From contig NZ_JAALLS010000002.1 in the NCBI RefSeq assembly GCF_011059105.1, positions 62,001 to 126,000 of the forward strand: a stretch of 64,000 nt of DNA, written 5' to 3'. This document shows, piece by piece, positions 55,812 through 64,000 of the stretch. The stretch comes from Fodinibius halophilus. Its GTDB lineage: Bacteria > Bacteroidota > Rhodothermia > Balneolales > Balneolaceae. Numbering within the stretch: position 1 is the first letter of the stretch; every line of letters starts with the position of its first letter. The position numbers were made by a program, and so were the translations under genes. Below the pieces are notes generated by a model, which saw nothing but the letters and a program-made list of their open reading frames with translations, had not been told where the DNA came from and did no database searches.

Positions 55812-55851
55812 AAAAAAAGGTTCCACTCGTAAAAACGAATGCAACCTTTTT
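55812..55851 (-). terminator. Terminator of the ribosomal-protein operon
   Basis: AAAAGGTT and AACCTTTT with inner TCGT/ACGA pairs form a hairpin 20 bases after the DUF4295 stop codon. On the minus strand it ends in a T run (TTTTTTTA). It separates rpmB-rpmG-DUF4295 from yqeY-cvpA-tyrS. Confidence 0.7.
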
Positions 55852-55870
55852 GGCAAGTAAAGACTGGGTC

Positions 55871-56044
55871 TTAGTTCTCTTTATTTTCTTTAATAAAGTC
55901 CTTTACATCCTCTTGGTCAATGATTGCTTCTTTATAACCGTACTTGTTGTTATCGGTTTTAGTAGCAACAATTACCTTTGCCATTCGTCGGTCAGCGGAA
56001 CTGCTTCCTTCGCCTTCTGTTCCAAATGTTTTCTTTTTAGCCAT
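55871..56044 (-). CDS. DUF4295-like small protein
   Basis: A 57-residue protein, basic then acidic. It starts MAKKKTFGTEGEGSSSADRR and has the core MAKVIVATKTDNNKYGYKEA. It matches the short DUF4295 proteins encoded after rpmG in Bacteroidota and relatives. It is probably ribosome-associated, judged only by gene context. The start ATG is at 56042-56044 and stop TAA at 55871-55873; the gap to rpmG is 20 bp. Confidence 0.85.
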   Translation of the reverse strand: MAKKKTFGTEGEGSSSADRRMAKVIVATKTDNNKYGYKEAIIDQEDVKDFIKENKEN

Positions 56045-56064
56045 AACTCTACTCTGTTCTTGTA

Positions 56065-56229
56065 CTATTTAATTTCTTTGTGAACGGTGTGCTTTTGAAG
56101 AACCGGGTTGTACTTCTTAAGCTCAATCCGATCAGGAGAGTTACGACGATTTTTTGTCGTAACATATCGGGATGAGCCCGGCTTTTCGGTGCACTCTAAA
56201 ATTACCTGTATTCTGTTTCCTTTTGCCAT
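56065..56229 (-). CDS. rpmG: 50S ribosomal protein L33
   Basis: A 54-residue ribosomal protein starting [20 protein letters not shown] and ending [35 protein letters not shown] is the family core. The zinc-binding cysteine pairs of C+ forms are absent (one Cys only), so it is the C- type. Three bases separate it from rpmB. Confidence 0.94.
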   Translation of the reverse strand: MAKGNRIQVILECTEKPGSSRYVTTKNRRNSPDRIELKKYNPVLQKHTVHKEIK

Positions 56230-56232
56230 TGT

Positions 56233-56478
56233 CTAAACGTCTTTTATGATAGTTCCTTTTCTTCGGGCTTCTTCCAGTACGGCATGAATGCCTTTTTTAT
56301 TAATTGTGCGAAGCGTCTTAGCAGAAACCTTTAACGTAACCCACTTATCTTCCTCGGGGACATAGAACTTCTTTTTTTGCAGATTCTGCTGAAACTTGTG
56401 CTTCGTTTTGTTATTAGATTTTGAAGAGCGGTAGCCGTTCTGCGCTCCTTTTCCTGTTATGTCGTCTTTACGTGCCAT
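56233..56478 (-). CDS. rpmB: 50S ribosomal protein L28
   Basis: An 81-residue basic protein with the L28 pattern: DITGKGAQNGYRSSKSNNKT near the N terminus, then FYVPEEDKWVTLKVSAKTLR and TINKKGIHAVLEEARRKG. It is the first gene of the rpmB-rpmG-DUF4295 unit, and its promoter should lie in the 286 bp shared with the divergent gyrB gene. Confidence 0.95.
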   Translation of the reverse strand: MARKDDITGKGAQNGYRSSKSNNKTKHKFQQNLQKKKFYVPEEDKWVTLKVSAKTLRTINKKGIHAVLEEARRKGTIIKDV

Positions 56479-56743
56479 GTCAATAAAAGCTCATTAATTG
56501 TGTTTCTCAGATAGACTGGAAAAATAGGCTTATTACAAAAAAATATCAATGTTTCTTTTAGACTGATTTTTTTTACATATTTGGAGCGATTCAGCCGCAA
56601 GCATTTAGCTGTAAATATGGCATTTTAAAAGACGCTTTAAATTGCATGTGCAAGCTTATCTCAACTTTTGGCGATAAGGGTATTGCTTTCTTTGATTTTG
56701 CCTATTTATGCGCTATTTTCAGGCGTCTTCATCATTGTTTTAA

Positions 56744-58690
<1,947 letters not shown>

Positions 58691-58748
58691 CAGCGATCTG
58701 ATAACACAACTAAATTTAGATTAACACTGACTTAGATTAGAATTATCT

Positions 58749-61208
58749 ATGGCGAAAGAAAAAATTGTACCTATTGCGATAGAAGATGAGATGCAATCGG
58801 CTTACATCGATTATTCGATGTCGGTTATTGTGTCTCGGGCCTTACCCGATGTTCGGGATGGTATGAAGCCGGTCCACCGCCGTATTCTGTACGGAATGAG
58901 CGAGCTGGGTATGCTTCACAATAGAAATTATAAAAAGAGTGCTCGTATTGTAGGTGAGGTGTTGGGTAAGTATCACCCACACGGCGACTCTGCAGTATAT
59001 GACTCTATCGTTCGAATGGTGCAGGACTTTTCTCTGCGTTATCCGTTGGTTGACGGGCAGGGGAACTTTGGTTCTATTGATGGCGACTCTGCAGCGGCCA
59101 TGCGTTATACTGAGGTTCGCATGCAGCGTATTGCCGAAGAGATGTTGACTGATATCAACAAAAACACGGTCGACTATCAAACAAACTTTGATGATACCCT
59201 GCAAGAGCCAACCGTTCTGCCGAGTATGTTGCCAAACTTACTCCTGAATGGTGCTTCGGGTATTGCCGTGGGGATGGCCACTAATATGGCGCCTCATAAT
59301 ATTACGGAAACTATTGACGGGATCGTTGCCTATATCGACAATCCTGATATCGAATGTGAAGAGTTGATGGAGCATATTACAGCTCCCGACTTTCCAACGG
59401 GCGGTATTATTTATGGTTATGGCGGAGTTAAAGAGGCGTATGAAACAGGGCGTGGTAAAATTACACTACGAGCACGCTGTACTACCGAAGAACTACGGCA
59501 TGGACGTGAACAGATTGTAATTACAGAAATACCATACCAGGTCAACAAGACTACGCTTGTTAAAAAGATTGCCCGGTTGACCCAAAATGATAAGCTTGAT
59601 GAGATTTCTGAGATTCGCGATGAGTCTGACAGAGATGGAATGCGTATCGTAGTTGTGCTGAAACGTAATGCTAATACAGGCATTGTGCTTAATCAGCTCT
59701 ATAAGTATACGCAAATGCAGACCACTTTTGGGGTTATTAGCTTAGCACTTGTGCAAGGGCGGCCCAAGGTGATGCCGCTCAAAGAGCTTATCTACCATTA
59801 TGTTGAGCATCGCATTGAGATTATTATTCGCCGAACTCTTTATGACTTGGATCAGGCGGAAGCTCGAGCTCATATTCTGGAAGGCTTAAAGATTGCCCTT
59901 GACGATCTTGATGAAGTCATTAGAACTATTCGAGGATCTGACAGTCCTAAAGAGGCAAATGCAGAGCTCCGCCGTAAGTTTGCTTTAACTGATATCCAAG
60001 CTAAAGCAATTCTGGATATGCGACTGCAAAAGCTAACCGGACTCGAACGCGATAAGGTTGAACTTGAGTACAACGATATCGCTGAAAAGATTGCAGAGTT
60101 TAGAGAAATCTTGTGGAACAGGGGTCGTCAGACTGACATCATTAAAGAAGAACTCCTCGAGCTACAAGATCGCTACGGTGATGCACGTCGTACACAAGTA
60201 GTACATTCTGCTGAAGATTTCAGTGTCGAAGATATGATTGCTGATGAGGATGTGGTAGTAACCATCTCCAATAAAGGATTTATTAAACGTATGCCAGTCA
60301 GCGGATACCGACGACAGAAGCGCGGTGGTAAAGGAATGAAAGGTACAACTACAAAAGATGATGAATATGTAGAGCATCTGTTTGTGGCTACTAACCATAA
60401 CTACATACTCTTCTTTACAGAGAAGGGACAGTGTTACTGGTTGAAAGTTTACGAAATTCCCGAAGCTTCCAGAACGGCAAGGGGGCGAGCAATAGTCAAC
60501 CTTATCAATATTGAAAAGGATGATTCTATCAAGACCTTTGTGCCTGTTAAAACGCTTGATGATGAAGAGTATATTAACAACCACTACATTATAATGGCTA
60601 CTAGAGAAGGTCAGGTTAAGAAGACTTCGCTAGAAGCATATAGCCGACCTCGTAGTGATGGTATTATCGGAATCAATATCAAGGAAGGTGATGCATTGCT
60701 TGAAGCTGCACTTACAGATGGCGAGAGTAATGTACTCTTATCAAATCGAAAAGGCCGTGCTATTCGGTTCCATGAAGATGAAGTACGAGATATGGGGCGT
60801 AATACGACCGGAGTTAAAGGCATGGACCTTGGCGAAGAGGATAATGAGCTTGTTGATATGGTTGTACTCAGAAATACTCACGAGGCAACGGTATTGGCCA
60901 TCTCCGAAAATGGATACGGTAAACGTTCTCTTGTTGAAGATTACAGGGAGCAGAGCCGTGGAGGCAAGGGTGTAATTACACTTAAGGTAACTCAAAAAAC
61001 AGGAGAACTGATTGCACTCAAGCAAGTCTCTGATAAAGATGACCTTATGGTAATAACGGAAGGCGGAAAAGTAATTCGAATGAATTGTGGTGGCATACGA
61101 ACAATGGGGCGTAATACCCAGGGAGTTCGAATAATGCGACTCGATTCTGACGGTAAAATTGCTGCCGTTACACCGGTCGTCAACGAAGAAGAGGATGAAA
61201 CGGTGTAG
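58749..61208 (+). CDS. gyrA: DNA gyrase subunit A
   Basis: An 819-residue DNA-cleaving subunit. The catalytic Tyr120 is in [12 protein letters not shown]. The quinolone-resistance region reads [15 protein letters not shown], with Ser81 and Asp85, the sensitive residues at the E. coli 83/87 positions. The C-terminal six-bladed pinwheel contains the GyrA box KRGGKG near residue 520, which separates gyrase from topoisomerase IV. It is co-transcribed with gyrB. Confidence 0.97.
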   Translation: MAKEKIVPIAIEDEMQSAYIDYSMSVIVSRALPDVRDGMKPVHRRILYGMSELGMLHNRNYKKSARIVGEVLGKYHPHGDSAVYDSIVRMVQDFSLRYPLVDGQGNFGSIDGDSAAAMRYTEVRMQRIAEEMLTDINKNTVDYQTNFDDTLQEPTVLPSMLPNLLLNGASGIAVGMATNMAPHNITETIDGIVAYIDNPDIECEELMEHITAPDFPTGGIIYGYGGVKEAYETGRGKITLRARCTTEELRHGREQIVITEIPYQVNKTTLVKKIARLTQNDKLDEISEIRDESDRDGMRIVVVLKRNANTGIVLNQLYKYTQMQTTFGVISLALVQGRPKVMPLKELIYHYVEHRIEIIIRRTLYDLDQAEARAHILEGLKIALDDLDEVIRTIRGSDSPKEANAELRRKFALTDIQAKAILDMRLQKLTGLERDKVELEYNDIAEKIAEFREILWNRGRQTDIIKEELLELQDRYGDARRTQVVHSAEDFSVEDMIADEDVVVTISNKGFIKRMPVSGYRRQKRGGKGMKGTTTKDDEYVEHLFVATNHNYILFFTEKGQCYWLKVYEIPEASRTARGRAIVNLINIEKDDSIKTFVPVKTLDDEEYINNHYIIMATREGQVKKTSLEAYSRPRSDGIIGINIKEGDALLEAALTDGESNVLLSNRKGRAIRFHEDEVRDMGRNTTGVKGMDLGEEDNELVDMVVLRNTHEATVLAISENGYGKRSLVEDYREQSRGGKGVITLKVTQKTGELIALKQVSDKDDLMVITEGGKVIRMNCGGIRTMGRNTQGVRIMRLDSDGKIAAVTPVVNEEEDETV

Positions 61209-61235
61209 GCTTAAATAGCTAAATACAAAATTTTA

Positions 61236-61270
61236 AAAGCCTGATGGGAGAAATCCTGTCAGGCTTTTTT
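61236..61270 (+). terminator. Terminator of gyrB-gyrA
   Basis: AAAGCCTGA and TCAGGCTTT form a 9-bp stem with a larger loop, followed by a T run. It lies 27 bases after the gyrA stop codon. Confidence 0.85.
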
Positions 61271-61386
61271 TATATGTCTCATATAAGATCAGCTGTAGAA
61301 GCATTAGAATCTTCTAAGAGCTTCATTTTTCTTGTAACAGATTGGGAGGTAGTTACTCTTGTCTAGTTACAGGCTAATGATAAAAG

Positions 61387-61752
61387 ATGAATATGTCTGA
61401 CGGAGAGGCACCGCGATTGATAGAGAACTCAAAAATTTCGATGGATCGGGCACTAGACATTTTGGAAGATCACTTTCATGAGATTAAGATGGTATGTGAT
61501 TGGTCTATAAAGATGGGCTGGAAAGGAAAATGTTTATTTTCGGATGCTTTTCGCGCAAATAAAGCAGTACAGCTGCTCTGGAATACCACCCAAACAAACT
61601 ATGCGATTGCAATAAAGTTGCAACTAAAAGATGAAAGGGGATTTTACCAATTTCTAAAACGACAGACCGGATATTCGCCAACAGAGATTAAAAAACTAAC
61701 GGAACATGAGTATAACCTGCTTATCGAAAGATTAAATAACGTAATTATATAA
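61387..61752 (+). CDS. Small AraC-like HTH protein, possibly internally shortened
   Basis: A 121-residue protein whose C-terminal 90 residues resemble the AraC DNA-binding domain: helix-turn VCDWSIKMGWKGKCLFSDAF, then AIKLQLKDERGFYQFLKRQT and GYSPTEIKKL. The linker between the two HTH units is unusually short; LFSDAFRANKAVQLLWNT joins them directly, where about 10-15 more residues are typical. The protein has no sensor domain. It may be a small regulator of the following genes or a deletion remnant. Confidence 0.6.
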   Translation: MNMSDGEAPRLIENSKISMDRALDILEDHFHEIKMVCDWSIKMGWKGKCLFSDAFRANKAVQLLWNTTQTNYAIAIKLQLKDERGFYQFLKRQTGYSPTEIKKLTEHEYNLLIERLNNVII

Positions 61753-61899
61753 CAAGATTATATAAAGAAATTAGCGAACGGAAGTGCTTGCGGTTTTAGA
61801 GATGAGTTTTAACTATTTAAGGGAGTTAAGCTTCGGATAACCCCTTTGGGTTAAGTAATTATAGCACATTTTATTAACCTTAATTATAGAAAACTTGTT

Positions 61900-62127
61900 A
61901 TGAACAATTCAGCAAACATTTTTAAAACTTCAATTTTTTTATTTTTTCTTCTATTACTAAGTATCAATCCTTCAAACACTAATGCCCTTGATGTTGATTG
62001 TGATGCAATGGTTGAAGAGTGTTCGGATAGAAACCCTTATTGGTATATTTTACAACCGGGCGAATGGGCAGCATATGAAATGGGATGCGGGAATGCTGGT
62101 GATATTTGTAAAGCTATGAAAGAGTAA
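61900..62127 (+). CDS. Small secreted Cys-containing peptide
   Basis: A 75-residue protein with a signal peptide (residues 1-29, hydrophobic core IFLFFLLLLSINPS, cut near TNALD). The mature peptide of about 45 residues holds four cysteines (VDCDAMVEECSD, then MGCGNAGDICKAM), which could pair as disulfides, and an aromatic centre NPYWYILQPGEW. No family recognised. A 6-bladed propeller lipoprotein gene follows after a hairpin. The arrangement resembles the small NVEALA peptide genes next to propeller lipoproteins in Bacteroides, though the sequence differs. Confidence 0.6.
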   Translation: MNNSANIFKTSIFLFFLLLLSINPSNTNALDVDCDAMVEECSDRNPYWYILQPGEWAAYEMGCGNAGDICKAMKE

Positions 62128-62168
62128 CAACCGTATACGAAAGTTGAAACTGTAAAATATTAGTCTAG

Positions 62169-62205
62169 CGTCAGTTCGGTATAGCAATCTTATATCGAAC
62201 TGACG
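62169..62205 (+). promoter_or_regulatory. Intercistronic hairpin
   Basis: CGTCAGTTCGGTATA and TATATCGAACTGACG pair over 15 bp with one G-T, around the 7-base loop GCAATCT. It sits between the small peptide gene (stop 62127) and the propeller gene (start 62224) and is followed by TTAAAATTATT. It may end or attenuate transcription, or set different expression levels for the two genes. Confidence 0.6.
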
Positions 62206-62223
62206 TTAAAATTATTAAATAAT

Positions 62224-63351
62224 ATGAAGGAGCTTATAAATATAATTTTCATTGTAATCTTTTGTTTACTCTTCTTCGGTTGCTCGAATAAACAAGAAAC
62301 TGGGGAGTACAGAACGGATAATAACTTTCACCTTTTTTTGGATTCGTTAGACAGACATAAGCCAACTAATGTATCCATTTTTTCAGGGGAGGATGCAATA
62401 GTAGACAGGCCAATCCGTATTACTGCTGATCAATTCGGTCGGGCTATTATCGTTGATGCTGCTGATTGGAGCCTTAATTTGTTGGGTATTGATGGAAATC
62501 TATTATTCAAAACCGGACGAACGGGCGAGGGACCGGGTGAATATAAATTGATTAATCAGGTAGAGATGTTCAATGACAACAAGCTTTCTGTACTTGATAA
62601 AAAGCTTTATAGATTAACTTTTTATTCTATTACCGAAGATAGTCTTACATTGATAAAAACGGTTAATTTACCTGATTATGCGCCCCTTCGAGTGGTTTCT
62701 ATCCATAGCACATCAAACAATGAATTTGTTGGGGTGTTTAAAAAAATAGGGCATCCAGAAGATGGGAATTTTATAATTCATAAATTGGATACAAACTTCA
62801 AGCCTAAAAATAAGCTTCTTGAATTACCCGGAAATGATCAATTATTACTTAGTGGATCTAACAGTCGCCATATAGATGATGCATTGGGAGCTAGGACTCA
62901 TTGGGTTGTATCTGAGAATAAATTAAGTTTTGCCCGGTCAGATGAATTGAGGATCCATCCAATAGATTTAAAGGATCAATCAAAGGAGCAAGTTATCTTT
63001 GACAGGGAGATTCCCGAATACCAAAAGAATTCAAAAACTCAAAAATACCTTTCAGAAAGATTTGCTCCAATTACTAACAAGTTTCCGGATATGGCAAATA
63101 AACTTTTTGAGAGAGAACTGTTACCCTATTTTTTAAAATTTGCAGCAGCTGATAGACATTTCTACTTTTCTATTTTTAACTCTGGTATTGCGGAAAGAGG
63201 AAAAATACTGCAAATAAATAAAAAAACGGAAGCAGTAAAGGTTATCGATGTTCCCAAGACCTTTACTTTGTTCAGTGCTACTAATGAGAGATTGTATGGC
63301 ATTATCGTTAAAAACAATGGTGCAAATGATATAGCGGTCATAAAACTATAG
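62224..63351 (+). CDS. 6-bladed beta-propeller lipoprotein
   Basis: A 375-residue protein with a lipoprotein signal ending LLFFGC (Cys20). The mature part matches the 6-bladed beta-propeller (BF3164-like) group: GRAIIVDAADWSLNLLGIDG, then LFKTGRTGEGPGEYKLINQV with the typical GxGPGE turn, and LSVLDKKLYRLTFYSI. These proteins are common in Bacteroidota-like genomes, often with tiny secreted peptides; their function is unknown. Confidence 0.85.
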   Translation: MKELINIIFIVIFCLLFFGCSNKQETGEYRTDNNFHLFLDSLDRHKPTNVSIFSGEDAIVDRPIRITADQFGRAIIVDAADWSLNLLGIDGNLLFKTGRTGEGPGEYKLINQVEMFNDNKLSVLDKKLYRLTFYSITEDSLTLIKTVNLPDYAPLRVVSIHSTSNNEFVGVFKKIGHPEDGNFIIHKLDTNFKPKNKLLELPGNDQLLLSGSNSRHIDDALGARTHWVVSENKLSFARSDELRIHPIDLKDQSKEQVIFDREIPEYQKNSKTQKYLSERFAPITNKFPDMANKLFERELLPYFLKFAAADRHFYFSIFNSGIAERGKILQINKKTEAVKVIDVPKTFTLFSATNERLYGIIVKNNGANDIAVIKL

Positions 63352-63600
63352 GTTGAGGTGGGCTAGTAATAAAAGGTATCAACTATGAAGTTTTAATTTA
63401 AATCAACCTTAATGATCCTTTTACTTTTTCTATTCAGTTCTATTTAGAGTGTAAAACCTAAATTAGAAAATACTGATATACAGGTATGTCACTTTTATAT
63501 TGAGATAGTTTCACAATTTGTTTCAATAAAAATTTATTGTTTATTAGAATCTCTATCATTAGCAATTCTGAATTCCCTGTTCTTTGAATCTTCCAGTTCT
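63352..63600. other. Gene-free AT-rich stretch
   Basis: No open reading frame of interest is visible. The segment TTCCAGTTCTCAGTTC near 63589-63604 repeats a short motif. Confidence 0.4.
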
Positions 63601-64000
63601 CAGTTCTTTTGAAACATAAGTTAATTTATAAACATGATTTATTGCTATAATAAGGATTGCAATAGGGGCGTACTTATCGTGATTTGAAATGATGTTTCTA
63701 TAAACAGAGACGTTCCTGATTAATAATTCAAGACGTGATTCATCGGGTGAGATCTATCCCACGCCGTGTGTAACTACGGTAACTTGTGAGTCGGTGAGAT
63801 CCTCATAAGTTCCTGACCTGACTTTCACATCTCCCACCAGGAGCTGCCCATTCATAAGATCCATCGCTTCTCACTGCGCTTTTTCTTCATCAAGATCTAC
63901 CAATGTTATTTCACTGGCAATCCGTTGATTTAAGAGGGTATAGGCTGCGGCTACTCCAACATTGCCTGTACCTATTATAGTAACTGATTATTTTTGAACT
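63601..64000 (-). pseudogene. L-lactate dehydrogenase gene remnant
   Basis: Read on the minus strand from the right edge, the sequence gives VTIIGTGNVGVAAAYTLLNQ, SEITLVDLDEEKAQ, a TGA stop, EAMDLMNGQLLVGDVKVRSG, TYEDLTDSQVTVVTHGVG, a TAG stop, then SPDESRLELLIRNVSVYRNI, KYAPIAILIIA and TYVSKEL. This is the N-terminal half of an L-lactate (or malate) dehydrogenase: NAD loop GTGNVG, acidic DLD, and the R-L-x-L segment after the active-site loop. At least two in-frame stops, and divergence after TYVSKEL, show that it is broken. The catalytic C-terminal half is not found in the window. Confidence 0.85.

Overview
The window is a 64 kb stretch of bacterial chromosome. It resembles a member of the Balneolota (Fodinibius or a relative; FCB group), with genomic G+C of roughly 40-45%. 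This placement is inferred from gene content: an rpmB-rpmG-DUF4295 cluster, a DUF5687 ABC exporter, a DUF2911 lipoprotein, a VPS10/sortilin-like BNR protein, M16 peptidases and 6-bladed propeller lipoproteins. Weak or absent Shine-Dalgarno sequences ahead of most genes also fit. No rRNA, tRNA, CRISPR array, prophage or intact insertion sequence was seen.

Layout. 0-3 kb: an HMA-like small protein, an AraC regulator and an atypical SDR epimerase. 3.2-11.2 kb: pbpC and a giant bacterial alpha-2-macroglobulin in one minus-strand operon. 11.7-25.2 kb: an accessory region rich in small adaptive genes (TPM protein, YbaK deacylase, GlxA-like regulator, DinB/VOC/DUF899/AHSA1/PhnB-like cluster, small membrane proteins, HhH lipoprotein, BP74-like lipoprotein, nitroreductase, Crp regulator, RelBE/ParDE-type toxin-antitoxin pair, YdcZ, GNAT). 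It also carries decayed genes and MITE-like repeats. 25.7-35 kb: envelope genes (M16 zinc protease, hemolysin III, an uncharacterised exported protein, a very large exported metalloprotease-propeller-barrel protein, DUF2911). 35-42.3 kb: fabF, a hydrolase, an ABC exporter, a methyltransferase, purM and a bacillithiol-transferase-like DinB protein. 42.3-42.7 kb: an AT-rich, gene-free segment packed with DnaA-box sequences. 42.7-56.5 kb: dtd, a metalloenzyme, adk, PhoD, MscS, the VPS10 protein, a LolC/E-like permease, MarR, exoIII, and a minus-strand housekeeping run tyrS-cvpA-yqeY-DUF4295-rpmG-rpmB. 56.7-61.2 kb: gyrB-gyrA. 61.4-63.4 kb: an AraC-like fragment, a tiny secreted Cys-rich peptide and a propeller lipoprotein. 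The right edge is a broken L-lactate dehydrogenase gene.

The strongest observation is the 42.3-42.7 kb DnaA-box cluster. It coincides with a switch in strand composition: plus-strand genes to its left are C-rich and those to its right G-rich. Together these suggest the chromosomal replication origin (oriC), here flanked by yfiT/purM and dtd rather than by dnaA. Other points of interest are three kinds of palindromic repeat, several identifiable pseudogenes (lactate dehydrogenase, SnoaL-like, DinB) and the secreted-peptide/propeller pair, which is reminiscent of the NVEALA/propeller pairs of Bacteroides.
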